Shown in pieces: positions 23,625-37,100 of a stretch of DNA of 64,000 nt (its first letter is position 1; each line of letters begins with the position of its first letter). Position numbers and translations under genes: made by a program. The DNA is from Tetraselmis striata (Eukaryota; Chlorophyta; Chlorodendrophyceae; Chlorodendrales; Chlorodendraceae): NCBI GenBank assembly GCA_006384855.1, contig VCJN01002803.1, positions 1 to 64,000 of the forward strand, read 5' to 3'. Under the pieces are notes generated by a model. The model saw only the letters and a program-made list of their open reading frames with translations, did no database searches and was not told the DNA's origin.

Positions 23625-26123
23625 TGGCGCGCGACACGCCGTGCTGCACCGGCGCCGCAGCGATGGAGCACCGCCCGCGCCTGCCGGGGACTGCCGAGGA
23701 CTCCCCCTCGGGAGGTGCTGCAAACGGCGATTTGCCGGGCACTGCCGCTCCGCCTCGCTGCTGTCACTCGGCTCGCTCCCACGGGATAGTAGGGCCATCT
23801 CGACACCGGGGCACCATTATGTACCTCTAGCCCCCTCCCCCCCCCCCCCTCCCTCCGCCCGCCGAGGCGGGTGTCGGCCGCTGCAGATTTCGATCGCGTT
23901 GGTGTAATAAAATCCGCAGTCCAGTGGTCAGGTGGGCCCCCCCCCCCCCCCCCCCCCCCCGCAAGCGAAGACGCAGCAGCCCGCAGCTAGATCGCAGCGC
24001 TACCTGGGTGGCTCAAAGGCGGGAGGGACGGGAACGCAGCCAGCATCCGGGCGAGCTGCGAGCACTGACGACCAAGCCCGCCTGCCGCCATTCGCTCTCT
24101 TAACTCTTGTGGTGCGTACTGCCCCGTATCCCCAAAGCAAAAAGGATCGCGACGCCAAGTACAGAGTACTGTGTCACACATCCCGACAGGGCCTCAACGC
24201 TCCCCGTGCCCACTGCCTTGCACCTTGGGAAATGTCGGTGTTGGTCACCAGGTCCGGTTCGTGCGGCATCAGCACGACCGCATGAGGGGCGCACTGCCCT
24301 GCGATGCATGGGTGGGATCCTGCATGTCTTCGGCTCATAATCACACACCTCGCAGCGTGTACAAACGGGGCCACTGGCGCAGGCCGAGCCACCGGCGCTG
24401 GAGTGAAGGGGCGCCTGTGTGTGGAAGAGGGGGATGCACCGCCCACTTGATGTCCCTGCGAGGTACTTGCATTTGGCATCGCTCGGAGTTCTGTCCTTCA
24501 AACGCCTCCGAGACGAGAAGTGTTATGTTCACAGTCGTACCAATGTGCAACTGTTATAATATGGTGAGCCATGGAGTGATGGCATCATTGATCCCGCAAC
24601 CACGCTCTGGATTGGCGGTATGTCGTCGGTCTTGACCCCCCCCCCCTTTGGGTCATGCATTGTAGTCCAACGGTGCAAGTGCCAATGTCCCCATTGTTGG
24701 TGGCATTCACCCCCACAAGCGCCACTCGCCAAGCCACGGATGCCAATGCGCAGCCCCTGCTACATCACCAACATGTCGCCGAATCTACATGGGCAGGTGG
24801 TCGACGTCATGCAGGGCGCGGACGCGGACGTAGCACCGCTACTCGGCATCTCGCCGCACAAGGGCACCCAGCAGGCGGGTCGCAACGTGGGTGGGTTGAT
24901 ACTGGGGAAGAGGGAGGGGGCGTAGACCGACAGAGCGGAATTACACCAGTCGCAGTCCCATACCCGCAGCGCACCTCGTCGCAAGGTGTGACCCGCCGGT
25001 TGCAGGCGGCCCATCCCCCTCGACGTACCACCCTCCTTGCCCGCCCCCCCCCCCCCCCCCCCCCCCGCGGGTAACAACCCTTCCCGCATGTGTGTGGCTC
25101 AAGCCCATCAAGGAAGGCCGGGTGGATCACGAGAACCGAGACGGCTTTAGGCCGTTTCGTGGGCGCTTTGCCTCCATCTTCACCGTCGGCCGGCTTTCCC
25201 ACGTGCTCCGCGCACACAACCAATCACGCGCTCCGTTCCCCTCGCGCCGCCCGTCACACGTTTTTGGAGCTATCCGGGTCGAGGTGTGTGTGCCCCGCCT
25301 CCCGGCCCCAGCTCCACGGCTGCCCATGAGACGCCCCCAGGGACGCGCCCCATGGGCCGCCCCGTCATTTGGTGCGGTCGTCCGCGCGTCCGTTGCGGCG
25401 GGCCTGCCCGGCGGCCATCATGCCCTGGCACCTGCCATGACGCGGCGCACAGGGGGCCACCCGGAAGGGGGGGGGCAGCTGACCCACTTCAGTCCTCCTG
25501 GGGGTGCGAAGGGGAGGAGGATGCAGGGGGTGGCAGGGCGGGGCGGGGCGCACCTGACGGCAAGCACCACCAGCGTGACCACGACCAGGCAGCCGGAAGC
25601 CACGGAGAGCATGTTGTTGCGGCTGATGTCGGAGCCGGGCGGGGCCGCCACCGGCGACTGCGCGCCGTGCATCCTAGGGGAGCGGCACCGACTCAGGGCG
25701 CCGGAGGGCAGCGCGCATGGGGGAAGACTCGGTGCAGCAACTGAATAGGTAAGGGTGCCCCTCAGTATCTAGCCATTCGTTATTTTTAAAACAAAACTGT
25801 AGTTATGGACAACACTGCGTGGGTCATCACTACCACCGGCATATGATGAGCACCTGTATTAGCCAGTACATAGCGTGATGCTGACACTACAACTATACTA
25901 CAGATGATCAATATTGTACGGGAAAAGCGCCCCCCGCCACCTCCCATCCGCGAGTCGTCCAATCCTTCAGTTTAAATATCAGAGCCGCACTGCGTTCCGC
26001 GATTTATTCGCAGTGGTTAATATCTGCTGCATGCAGGAGCTCATAGTACTAAAAGAAGCGTTCCATTTTAAATGATACCTGTACTTCTGTTTGTTTCGGA
26101 TCCGAGTAAAAATGACAGTCATT
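23625..26123. other. Gene-free stretch between ArfGAP and QSOX; possible gene fragment on the minus strand
   Basis: The two genes converge here. Frames on both strands are short and broken by C runs (23934-23960, 25045-25066). The only suggestive piece is minus-strand 25557-25672, encoding a hydrophobic stretch (NMLSVASGCLVVVTLVVLAV) ended by a GTGCGC donor-like site. I found no convincing continuation, so I do not call a gene. The segment 25750-26120 is AT-richer and featureless. Confidence 0.35.
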
Positions 26124-29100
26124 TCAATCATGGTCATCACTGTATTTAAGACAACTCACTGCCGCTCGGGGCAGACAGTGCCGCACTTCCTCCGCTCGCG
26201 AACCCTGCGCAACGGACAGCCCCGGGAGGACCTTCTCCCACCTGACGGCCCCAGGGTGAAGGGCGGCCTCAGGCAGCGGCGCCTGCGCAGACGCGTCGGA
26301 AGGGGCCGACAGGCGCTGAATCAGCTGCACCATGCTACCGGGCGCGTCGCCCGCCTCCGGCGCCCCGTAAAACTGCAGCAGAAAGTTGTACACCTCCTCC
26401 TCCCGCCACTCGGGGACTCCCGCCGCCTGCGGAATACGCAGCAGTCCACGTGCTAGCAGTGAAAGCCCGCGAGCCGGGGCCCCGAGTGGACCGTCAAGCC
26501 TCACCCGACCTGCTAGGCTTGAAGGGCGAATATCGTCTGAGGTTTTACGTGTGTACGCAAGTCGGCCACAATTCCGCCGTATCCTTTGCAACTGATCGCG
26601 CTGTGGGTCGTCAGCCCCTGTCACAGACAACCATCCCCAGGCGTGCTGACATAAAGGCTGCAATCCGTCCCATGTCGACATTTGATCCGTCCGATAATCC
26701 GCCCATGGAAACAGCTCCACGGCAGCGAATGCCGGCTGTGTGGTGGTGGTGGTGGTGGTGGAAGGGGGGCTGGGGGCGCACCTCGTCTGCGCCCGGGCCG
26801 TGGCACGCGGGGCACAGCTCGGCTGGCGGCCAGAGCGACTTGGGGAATAGCGGGTCGCCGGTGCCGAGCCGACCTTCCTCCTTGGCCAGCCGCGCATTCA
26901 CCTGCACTCCACCCCACAGCCAGCGTTTGTCTCAGGGTAGCGCAGGTCGGACTTCGCCCGCCTTTTTGCGCGAGCAGTAAACCAGCCGGCCTGACCGGCA
27001 ACATCTGCCGCACCCAGACCGGATGATCTGGCTGCTTTAAAAATATGGTGCTAACGTCAGGCTCGTGAAATGTACTCGTATACATGCTCCGCGACGCTGA
27101 ACTCCGAAAGCCCTTCGCGGCCCACCTCGTTGTGAACACCCCATATCCACAGCACCGCGTCTCGTCGCGTGGCCACCTCGCCGGCGTCGGGCTTGCTGAT
27201 CCGCGCCGTAAAGTGCTTCGAGCAGTCGGAGCATTGGAAAAAGTTGGCGATGTAGCCCCGGACGGCGGACACCCTGCGCCGGCCCCCGCCGCACACAACG
27301 CGTATCAGTCAGACTGTCGCGGCGACCACGCCCCCAGCGCGGAAGCCCATGCCCGGATTTGCCCCCCACCCCTGCATCCTTGTCAGAATGGTCGTTTCAA
27401 GGAAATATCGACAGTAAATTAAAAAACTCAGCATGAAGCTCTGAAGGTTTTGAAACTTGCCTCCTTGAAAACAATTTCATGAGCAACTGTAAGATTATGT
27501 ACAAGGCAGAGCATATGTAAATAGTTATCTATATGAATATGTTTATTTATATTATTTACATATATGAATGTATAAACACACACACATATATAGAAATTAT
27601 ATATATACATCTATTATTGTATACTTGTATATATCTATTAATATATATATGTATAGAGAGAGAGGGAGAGGGAGAGAAGGGGGACTAAATATGCGCTGGC
27701 AGCAGGCACATTGTGACACTGAAGGATAGATGGTGCTGGTGTCTGATGGCGTCATGGCGGGAGGCTGGGGGCGCACCAGTGCGCACCGCCGTCCTCGGGC
27801 AGGTGCGCCGCTGTGCTGTGCAGCAGCGACCAGACGCCGCAGGTGAAGCCGCGCGTGGAGGGCTGTGAGCCGCGGCAGCCTCGCCAGGGCGCCACGGACG
27901 CGCGCGTGCCGCACACGTGGAAGGTGCTGAGCGCTGGCAACGGCGAGCCCCCGACCGGCCACACCTGCGGACAGCCCATGCGGCATGCTGAGCCCAGGTC
28001 CAAGGGCGCTCCTGGACAAGGAGGCGAGCAGGCATCGGGGGGGGAGGGCAGAGGGGAAGAGGAGGACAGGGGAGGAAAGAGGGGGGGTTCAAAGCATTAG
28101 ACAGGCACCGACCCGGTCAAAGCGCTTGGCCAGCTCCACGCTGCCGGCGCGGCACCTGCAGCGGCGGAACGGGCGGGGGGGGGGGGGGGGGGGGGGCAGG
28201 AGGTCAGCAACACAGCAGCGAGGCGGCAGAGGGCAAGACCGCCGGCTGAGGAGCACAAGGATGCCGCCGGCCATGACCGCAGCTGAGACACTGGCAGGGC
28301 GCGGAAGGTTGCAGGATGGGGCAGAATGCGGAAGGTGATACAAACCACCGACAGGCGCATGGGCCATCAAGTCCTGTGACGTGCCATGCGGAGCCTGGCA
28401 CCCAGTTGTGCGTTGCCGGCCGGACTAGTCGCCCTTATTGGTACCTCGGGAGTGGGCCGCCCCGCAGCAGGATGCGCACGTGCGCCCGGTTCCCTCCACC
28501 CCCGGCACCATTGGGCACCCCGAGGGGCTGATGGAGCAGCGTGGGACGCAAGATGAGCATGGCGTGGGCACTATTTGCCCCAAGGGGGTGGCGCTCGAGA
28601 CTCTCATGTCATCGCGCCCATCTTGGCGGATAGGATGACATATTGAAAACGACTGCCGGTGTTTGAGATGCCAAACTCTTGCCCGTGTGGGACGGGCATC
28701 CACATGGGAGGCTGTTGGTGGGGGGGGGGGGGGGGGGGGGGGGCGCTCACATGCGGACGGGGTGTGCGGCAGCCAGCAGGTGCACCCAGCCCTGCAGCGC
28801 GGCGCGCGCGCCCGGCAGCCCCAGCAGCTGCGGCGAGCCGATGATGTAGGAGAAGCCCAGCAGCGTGGCGGACTGCACGTCCTGCTCGTCCACCACCTTC
28901 TGCAGGCGCCCGGGAGGACCGCGCCGCCGGGGCGTGAACAGCTCCGCGTCCTCACCGACCGCGGCCCCAACATCCACCGGCGGCCCGCGCAGGGGGGCGC
29001 TGGACGCCGGCTTGTACAGCTCCGCCTCCTCAAAGCGGTACTCCCTGCACACATTGCCAAACGCCGATCAGCTCGCCATCGACCATGCTATGCTGCCCCA

Positions 29101-29980
29101 TGCTATGCGGGGGCCCCGCTTTGTCTCGGGGGGTGGTCCAGCTGGGCGCGCGGGGAATGGTCGGCAGGGGCGGCAGGGGCACGCACTGCCCTGTCTGCTT
29201 GCCGATCCAGGCCAGGATGCCCTCGATGTCGCGCTTGCGCACGTCGATGACCCTGCCGCCCCGCGCCGCCAGCTCGCGGGGGCTTCCCCACATCATGGTG
29301 GGGAAGCCGGTGAGCGCCGTGAAGGTGCTGCAGACCTCCTTGTTGTTCTCCTGCCACCGCATCAACGGCAGAGATCGGACAGACGGAGAAACGCAGTGTC
29401 GCAGAAGGGGAAGGGGTGGGGGGGGGGGGGGGGAGGGGGTAAGTCCGCGAGGAGAGCTAATCGGGGAGTTGATGGTGAGGGGGGACACACTCGAATTGGT
29501 CGTTAATATTGATAAAAGACAGAGGAGGGTCCCATGGTAGATGGCCAGATGGCTGTTCTCCCCACAGGAGGGAAGGATCGTGGTGACCACAGGTGGCAAG
29601 ATCAGGCTGACACTGGGCATGGTTGGCAGCACCTCGTCCGCGCAGTCGACGCGCCCGACCCACACCGTGGGCCCCGGCAGCTCCGGCTGCCCGTTGAAGA
29701 AGGCCGCCAGCTTCTCGAACGTGGGTTTGAAGTGCTGGCAGGCGGGGCACCAGCTGGCGTACAGCTCCAGCACCGCCAGCGTGCCCTCCGGCAGCGCGCC
29801 CAGCTCCTCCTCGAAATCGAGCGCCGTGAGGTCGTGCGGCGCCGCCTTCAGCTCCGGCACAAGAGACGCCGCGAGCTGCTTCGCCACAACCTCCGGATCG
29901 CCTCTCACCGCCGCCACCGGCATCGTTGCGGCCAGCAGCAGCAGCGCCGGCAGTAGCACCCAGCGCAGGCCGCTGGTCAT
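26124..29980 (-). CDS. QSOX1: Quiescin sulfhydryl oxidase (QSOX)
   Basis: Flavin-dependent enzyme of the secretory pathway that inserts disulfides into proteins and reduces O2 to H2O2. Eight exons (minus strand order) keep phase: 29980-29633, 29350-29187, 29044-28751, 28155-28113, 27964-27777, 27273-27126, 26901-26782, 26426-26124, about 535 residues. A signal peptide is obvious (LLPALLLLAATMPVAA). The thioredoxin domain has SWC78PAC81QHFKP. The Erv/ALR domain shows WRGCRGSQPSTRGFTCGVWS, the proximal CxxC in FFQC360SDC363, the FAD-binding WIWGVHNEVNARLA, and the final LC425PAC428 pair. EEEVYNFLLQFYG follows. The last ~60 residues after that are unusual, so the true C-terminus may be spliced differently. 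Several introns start with C runs on the sense strand. Gene symbol by family. Confidence 0.92.
27540..27680. repeat. AT-rich low-complexity block in QSOX intron
   Basis: TATA/ATATAC-rich run followed by a GAGAGAGG purine run, inside the intron 27274-27776. Strong contrast with the surrounding GC-rich DNA. Confidence 0.6.
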
Positions 29981-30462
29981 CCTGCCTGCCAGCAGCAGCG
30001 GCCCAGGCGCTGTTGTCAGAACGCCTGCTGGCGCGCTGCCACAGCGCGCCCGTAGTACTCGCGTGGTATTTCGGTGAGGCGCCTATTGCGCCGCTGCCCT
30101 GTGCATGTACGAGTAGATACGAGTAGATATCCCCGCGCTCGCCTGACAAAGGGCGCTCGCGCAGTTGTCCCGCTGACTCGCGGGGCACGGCTACCGTCTT
30201 CAGCGACTCTGCGATCCGTCCCCCGGGTCCCCGCCGCAGGGCGCGATCGTCCAATTTAGCGACTGCTCGTTAGAAGCTAGATCGGAGTATCGGACGGCGC
30301 CTGCACCCCCACCTGCGAAACCCAATAATCGCCGAATCGCCGCCCGCCCCACGTATACCGTAGGTAGTGAAGGGGGGCGGTCCACAGTAGTTCCCGCTTC
30401 ATCTCTGAGCGTGAGTGTACTTTAGCAGGGAATAATTCCTTTATAAATAATCTCGCTGGCCC

Positions 30463-30925
30463 CGCACGCTGAGGCCTTCTTGGTGGAGCTCGCGAAAGCT
30501 AGCCAAGCACACACTGGCAAGAATATCGGCCAGCTCTTGTCTGCGTGGCGCCGCCGTTTCTCCTTGCTCATCAACATGGCTCATGCAGACAATGTTCTTG
30601 GCGGGGTCGCGGCCGCGCGTGTGGCACGTGATGGTGCTCCTGCGCCCGCGTCGCGTCGTTCGTCGGCATGTGTTGCTATGACCCGGGTCATTGGCTGCAA
30701 GCGTCCTCGCCGTGCCTGATAGCCTACCCCGGGGCGGGGGTTCTTGGAGTTTCTGGCAGCTAAGTGACTTCGTGGTTCCCTTGGCTCCTTCTTGTCTTTT
30801 GGCTCCCTGTCCTCCTGTTCGACCTTGTTTTCAGGCTTAAGTATCTCTTTTGCTGGCAACCTCTCATAGTTGCTCTTAGTTCTCTTTGTAGTGCGCTTTT
30901 GTGAAAGCCCCGATGTAAATTACAA
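30463..30925 (+). mobile_element. Truncated retroelement-like fragment C
   Basis: Matches 42400-42860 closely from AGGCCTTCTTGGTGGAGCTC to the shared end AAGCCC-GATGTAAA. Encodes LVELAKASQAHTGKNIGQLL and RRRFSLLINMAHADNVLGGV. The two fragments end at the same point but begin at different points, as 5'-truncated non-LTR retroelement copies do. No reverse transcriptase is visible in the retained part. Confidence 0.5.
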
Positions 30926-31079
30926 GTGCAGCTAAATTTGGTTGCTATGGATGAGCCCACTCCAGGTATAGCGACTGATCCTGACCTGCTCCGTGTAATC
31001 GCTATATAATCGTGAAATTGGGCACTGCCATAATGTTTGTACATGTGTCATCCTGCCAGATGATGAGTACTAGATGCAT

Positions 31080-31212
31080 TAGCCCTTCGGGGTTCGAATG
31101 AGGCAATGGTCTATGGGCTATGCCAGACCTACGACTGCAGTTGGCGCACGAGGTCAAGTGCTGGGGGCGGCTTCGGCCGATGTCCCGGGGCGAACTTTAC
31201 TTTTACTTTACT
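31080..31212 (+). mobile_element. SINE-like repeat, copy 3 (lacks the tRNA head)
   Basis: Starts at AGCCCTTCGGGGTTCGAATG and continues through CCTACGACTGCAGTTGGCGC to GATGTCCCGGGGCGAACTTT, with a CTTTACTTTTACTTTACTA tail. Nearly identical to the 49-kb copy over the body, but the pol III-like head is absent, consistent with 5' truncation. Confidence 0.6.
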
Positions 31213-31257
31213 AGATCGGGGCCTGTACGTACAGTAGACTCCGCCGCCTTCCGCCGG

Positions 31258-31332
31258 ATCGGATAGCGAGCACTTTGCGTGCATTCTCTGGACGCACTCC
31301 CTGTAACCAAAAAGTTCATCGGATAGCGAGCA
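31258..31332 (-). mobile_element. Tiny insert B with 15-bp direct repeats
   Basis: A 45-bp insert (31273-31317) lies between perfect copies of ATCGGATAGCGAGCA (31258-31272 and 31318-31332). Read on the minus strand the insert contains TTTTTGGTTACAGGGAG, GCGTCCAGAGAATGCAC and GCAAAG, matching inserts A and C. It is 389 bp upstream of the PTRHD1-like ATG. Confidence 0.7.
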
Positions 31333-31720
31333 GGAGCGAGATAAATATGTGAAGTCGCCTCAGCAGCACAGTGAGCAGCGCGTCGAGCGGAATGCCCGAC
31401 GAGACCCCGCGCCAAGCTTGAAGCGGTTCAAAGTGTCTCCAAGGTCAGCACTAGTTAGGCGTGAAGACTACTGAGGGCGGCTAAAGCAGCTGCGGGGGGG
31501 GGGGGCGGAGCTTTCTACGAGTATGCGGGGGGCGGCGCTGCCATTCCTTCATCGTGCCGCTGCCGCGGGCCATCAACCTGCCCGCGCCCACCTCCACTGC
31601 CTCCGCCGCCCGGCCGCCCCAACCACCAGACTTCCAGCCGTCGACCAGACAGCATTCTGCCTCGCCGGGTGTCCGGTCTCCCGCGGGCGTTGGGTGGGAT
31701 TGGGGTCGTCGACGGCGGCG

Positions 31721-32519
31721 ATGGCGGCGGGCGCGATGCCGGAGGACGTGGTGGTTCAGTACGTGGTGCTCCGCCGCGACCTCTGGACCGAGCTGGGCTG
31801 GCCGCTGGGCAGCGTCGTCGCGCAGGCCTGCCACGCAGCCACGGCGGTGGTGTATCATAACCGGGATGACGCCACTGTGGCGCAGTACTGTGGCCCGGAT
31901 AACCTGGACCACATGACCAAGGTGCGCCGGCCTGCGTGCAAGCCTGCCCATCAGCGCAGTTGGCGACGGACGACGAGTCACGAGCGGCTAAGCGCGAGTA
32001 GGGGGATGGAGGAGACCGTGCGGCATATACATAGCTAGTCGCTACGTGTTGGGTTCATCAGACAAGCGAGCTGAGCTCAGGCAGTCAGGCCGAGCACCTA
32101 TTAGGCTTCAGCAGGTCGCAGCTTCATGGGGCCGGGTGCCCAGACGCAGCAGTCCCATGCGTCGCGTGGGGCCTGGGGGCCGGGGGGGGGGGGGGGGGGG
32201 GGTGGGTTAATACCAAAAACAATGACACACTGCAATGAAAGATGCGGTCGTTCCATCCAGCTATGTATGCCTGGCTTGGCCGTCCCACGCATCCCTGGAC
32301 CCGTCTGGCGGTGCGCCGGGCACGCAGGTGGTGCTGGAGATCAAGGGCGAGACGCAGCTGCGCAACCTGGCCGCCAAGCTGGAGGAGGCGGGCGTGGCGC
32401 ATAAGCTGTGGGTGGAGCAGCCTGAGGACTTCCCCACCTGCCTGGCCACCAAGCCCTACCCCAAGTCGCAGGTCGCCGCGTACTTCAAGAAGTTGCAGCT
32501 ATGCAAGGGCAGCGCATGA
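31721..32519 (+). CDS. PTRHD1: PTRHD1-like peptidyl-tRNA hydrolase (Pth2 fold)
   Basis: Member of the Pth2 superfamily, which hydrolyses peptidyl-tRNA; the PTRHD1 branch has an unclear physiological substrate. Two exons, 31721-31921 and 32328-32519, phase 0, give 130 residues, close to human PTRHD1. Characteristic blocks: VVQYVVLRRDLWTELGWPLG, VAQACHAATAVVYHNR, KVVLEIKGETQLRNLAAKL, WVEQPEDFPTCLATKPYPK, VAAYFKKLQLCK. The frame is open upstream to an ATG at 31523, which would add 66 Ala/Arg/Pro-rich residues; that could be an organelle targeting sequence, but the 31721 start matches family length. The intron has a G run at about 32180-32201, and a C run directly follows the stop codon. Confidence 0.88.
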
Positions 32520-34118
32520 ACCCCCCCCCCCCCCCCCCCAACCCCCCTCGGATGGCGCTGTCATTTATAACGAGGCAGTCGCGCCCTCCACAAATATGAC
32601 AGCGCACAGTGATGCTATATTGTAACACTATCTGTCCCTCTCTCTCCCTCTCGCTATCTCTCTTTCTCTTCCAGCTGCTGCTTCACCGAATGGACGCCGG
32701 AATCATCACAAACTTTAACCGTCTTCATGCCTGTATTCAGTGGCAATCGCTGTTGCTGTCGAATGTAATCACTGCTGTTCACCCCGTCACCGCGCCGGGG
32801 GATGCCCAGAGACGAGGCAAACAGCGGCATTCAAGTGGGCCAAGCGTTAGCCGCAGTATCACTAAGTGTAGTAGGGATAGTGGGATACTAGCTTTAGCCC
32901 CTCGCCTGTGGTATCATTAAAAATGCTCTTATAAGGCTTCATTGTGATATTATTGGCAGGCTTCATCAGGCGTGTAATAAGGCTCCTATAAGGCTTTCTA
33001 AGGCATTAATTATTTCGCCATAATAGTAAGGATTTATAAGGCTGTTGAAAGGCTTCAGAACGCATTATTCTTCGGCGATTACAAGGCAATACCATAGGCT
33101 ATGATCAGGATTTATTCGTCAGCTTTATCAGGTTATCATATGGCTTTATTGAGCTATAAGATTGAAACTGTGCACAACTCTACAAATCCCTGCCAGTCTT
33201 TCAACTCCACAGGCGCCTGCGGGCGCATCATGGAGCGAGCATGGAAGCGGGTGGCCGTGCTGCGGCGGTGCTACATGCCGGCGGCCGTGGCGGCCCTGCG
33301 TGCGTGTTTACGGGGCTTTCTGGGCGCCCCCTACCTGCGATCGGGGACCAGTCCTTACAGCAATGAAGGCACATTACTACACCGTTACATGGCTGCCGGC
33401 TGCAACATTGTGCGATGGGGCGTCGGGGGGGGGGGGGGGGGTGAGCCAACGCCGGCCTGTTTGTCCCTCGTGACACTGGCTGGCCCGTACCTCTACATCG
33501 GTGCCGGCGTGTGAGACCAGACTGGAGGACAGAGAGGGGGGGGGGGGGGGGGGGGGGGCAACAAGCTCTTCCTCACAGCAGACCAGGTTGCGATATTTGG
33601 GCGGTGGCGTGGCAGCGGTGCCACATGCGTGCCGCACCCAGGGTCTTGCGTGTGTTGGCAGTGATTTGCGGGCGCCCCAAGCTGTGATCACCGGGGATGA
33701 CCGATCCGGCCGGATATTGACGAAGGCATCATTACATCGCTGCACCGCTGCTGGTTATAACAGGATGCGAAGGGCGCCGCGGGGACTGACGGGAGGCAGA
33801 CTAAGTGGGGAAAGATGGAGGGGGGGAGGGGGGGGGGGGGGGGAGGGCTTAGCTCTGCATCACTTGTGATATTGGTTGGGGATTCCATCTGATCCTTGGA
33901 GCAGCGACAGCCTCCCGAGGGCAGTTCGGCCAAATGGGAGGAGGCCAAGGGGCACGAGGGGGTGTGTTTGGTAGGACGTGCTCCAGACCATTTGACCGGT
34001 GGCACGGCGACGCAACATGCATTGGCACGGCCCCGGTCCACGAGGTGCGCCGAGGCCCTCCCCGGTGCGCGAGGGCTGAGCGGCGTGATGTGGGCCAGCT
34101 CCTCACAGCGGGACCGCC
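32520..34118. other. Gene-free stretch between the PTRHD1-like gene and the isopropylmalate isomerase gene
   Basis: Convergent gene ends. Contains a TCTC microsatellite (about 32637-32670), an AT-rich zone (about 32920-33150) with recurring AAGGCT/AGGCTT words, and G runs at about 33426-33440, 33537-33558 and 33820-33842. No protein motif recognised in any frame. Confidence 0.45.
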
Positions 34119-37100
34119 TCAGGCGGTGGCGACCCTGGGCGCGTAGCCGATGCCGTCCAGCCAGGGCGTCTCGACGCTGCGGCGCGCCTCAAACTCGCTG
34201 ATCTTGGCGTCCTTGGCGAGGGTGAGGCCGATGTCGTCCAGGCCGTTGAGGAGGCAGTGCCTCCGGAAGGCGTCCACGTCGAACGAGATCTTCTCGCCGT
34301 TGCCTGCGCGTTCCGCGTCGCACCTCGTCAGCGCCAACCACAGCCGCAGCCACACCCGGGAAGAGCGACTCCGACAAGGTCAACCCAACACAGGGCCCGA
34401 CACCGCCGCATCGCGCTGAAAACCATTGAAAGGCAATGGCTCAGATGAATGTGCGAAGACGCACCGCAGCTCATGCGCTGTGCGTCATCAACAGACGACT
34501 CACCTGTTACCCAATAGATGGGGGTGCCGCGATGCCCTTGGACCACCTAAAGCTCCAATTAATGCCACCCTCTGAACATCAATATACAAATATACACAGT
34601 GGCCGTCGGAGGGCAACATGCTACGGGCTACGGTCGGCCCTATGTGGGTTCATGCTGATGGGCCGTAAGGCACCTGACCTGTGTAGTTGGACTGGCAGGT
34701 GAAGAGTTGTACCAGGTTTCAAACTTCAAATTAGACTGAGAGTTATAACAATTGACGTGGTGCGCAGCTCTCGAGAGGGGGGAGGGGGGGGGGGGGGGGC
34801 AACACCACGTGCATTGGCGTAGCAGATCGGCGAGCAGATCGGTTTCGGAATAACTGATCAACACCACATGAACCGGATGGACCCGGGCCTCTCATACTAC
34901 GTGCGGCGACATATAAATTGGGCTCCGCTCGCCTCGGGCCAGCGCTGCGGCGGAATCCCTCTCAGACGATCGGACCGGTTGAGGAAATACATGGTACCCC
35001 TATGGGAAGGCGTGTATTTATGTAGATACAGTGGATGCGGCGCATCAGCATTGTATATACAAAGACACACTGTATGCGGACCAGCGCATGCTACATGTGC
35101 TCGGTAATAAAATGGCTCAGGAGGGGGACGGGAGGGGGGGGGGGGGGGGGCGCACCGCGCGTGATGGTCTGCGCTTCTAGGTCCACCTCCATCTGCTGCC
35201 CCGCCTGCGCGTCCGCCATGAGCGCGTCCACCTCGTTCTTGGGCAGCTTGATAGGCAGCATGCCGTTCTTGAAGCAGTTGTTGAAGAAGATGTCGGCAAA
35301 GGAGGTGGAGATGACGCAGCGGATGCCCATGTCGTTGATGGCCCAAGGCGCGTGCTCGCGGCTGCTGCCGCACCCAAAGTTGTCGCCCGTCACCTGCCGG
35401 GCACAACCACCCAAGCACGATGTGAGGGTGGCAACGTCGGAGGAGGTCGCCGGTGACATTTTGAAATCGCGTTAACGGCCCCCAGAAAACCGGTTTGGAG
35501 CACTCATTCCGACTATTGTGATATATTCTGATATATTCCGATATAAGTATGTTTCCCCTTCTGTTTGCGATTGGGTCAAATCATGTCGAAAACCTGAAGC
35601 TAAGCTGTGGTCGATCTTGAGGTCTTATAAGTCGCGATTTACCCTAATCCTCAGCCACAAACCCTAATACTACAAGAGCACGTCGGAGGGGGGACAAAAC
35701 AACGGCCGCAGAAAGGTGCGGGGGGGTCGCACCAGGATGCACGCCTCGCGGTACTCGCTCTGGTTGAGCACAAAGTTGGGGTTCTCCTCGCCCGTCTCGG
35801 GGTTGTACCTGAGCTCGTAGAAGGCGCTGACGCCGAGGCCGGTGCGCTTGATGGTCTGCGGGCAGCGGCAAGCACAACCACGCGGGGAATTAGGGTTTTA
35901 TCAGGGTTTTGGGTTGGATGGGTCAGGGCAGGGACGAGCCCCAAGCCATCCAGCCGCTCTACGCGGTGTCGCACCTTCAGGAACTGCTTGGGGATGATCA
36001 TGTCGGTGTCCACGTTCTGGATGTCCAGCGGCGCGGCGATGCCCTTGAGGGTGGTAAACGCGGGGATGCCGCCCGCACCGGAGCCGGCGGCCGCGGCGGA
36101 GGGCGCGGCGCCGGCGGCGGCAGCGATCACCTGCCGGGTGGCGCCATGAGGTCAGCCGACTGAGCATGCGGATGAAGCTGGCAACACCGCGGACGAAACG
36201 TCGGTTCATCGTCGGTTGGAAGGAACGTCGCAAGTGTTACATTTCGGGTTTATATAGTGATGGGGCGGAGACCTATTTCTTATCTCTGCCCCACCATAAA
36301 AACCTATGAAGCCCTAAACATGACACTTGACACGACGTTTCATCCCACATACAACTTATACTATCTAGGTACATAGAATATACATCTCAGAAATCACCTA
36401 AGAGACGTCAAAGAGATAGAAGAAAAGAAAATTGGAATCGAATGGCTTGTTGAAAAGCAATCGCATTGGAAGGGAACGCAGACGGGCAGAAGGGGCGGGG
36501 GGGGAGGGGGGTGGCTCACCGGGATGAGGAAGGTGCGCGAGTCCAGGGCACCGCCTGCGGGGGTGGGGGACAGCTTCCGGACGTCCGTGAGCGTGCCCGT
36601 CACCGCGGCGGCGGCCGCCATGGCGGGGCTCACCAGGTGCGTCCGCCCGCCATTGCCCTGCGAGGAGCGCGAGCAGCGCCGCATGCCTCAGCTCGCGTGT
36701 TGATGATGACAGAAAGAGCCGGGCAAGGAGAAAGGGGGGGGGGGAGAGCGCACCTGGCGGCCCTCAAAGTTGCGGTTGGAGGTGGAGGCGCAGCGCTCGC
36801 CGGGCAGCAGCTTGTCGGGGTTCATCGCGAGGCACATCGAGCATCCGGGCTCGCGCCAGTCAAAGCCGGCCTCCACCAGGATCCTGAGCCAATCACAGAC
36901 GACACGATACTAAGTACAATTCCAGGGAATCTCTCATTACAGGATGGCGCAGTGCGCGCTCCAGGCTGTGAGCGCTAGTGGAAGGGAGGGTTCGGCCTTC
37001 TGCAATAACTAGGCCCCCACGACCGATCCCTCCCTCCCTCCCTCCCTCTCCCTCTCTCTGTACGTACTGTAGCCACACTTTTTCTTTGTCATCCACTGTT

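Larger units (their letters stand above)
29981..31720. other. Divergent intergenic region between QSOX and the PTRHD1-like gene
   Basis: Holds a tandem TACGAGTAGATA pair near 30108-30130 in the QSOX upstream region, a truncated retroelement copy (30463-30925), SINE-like copy 3 (31080-31212), tiny insert B (31258-31332), and a short G run at about 31495. No further gene is supported. Confidence 0.5.

Noticed and set aside
25418..25672. Hydrophobic minus-strand frame with a donor-like site
   Set aside because: No downstream exon with a recognisable continuation was found. It is mentioned only as a possible fragment.
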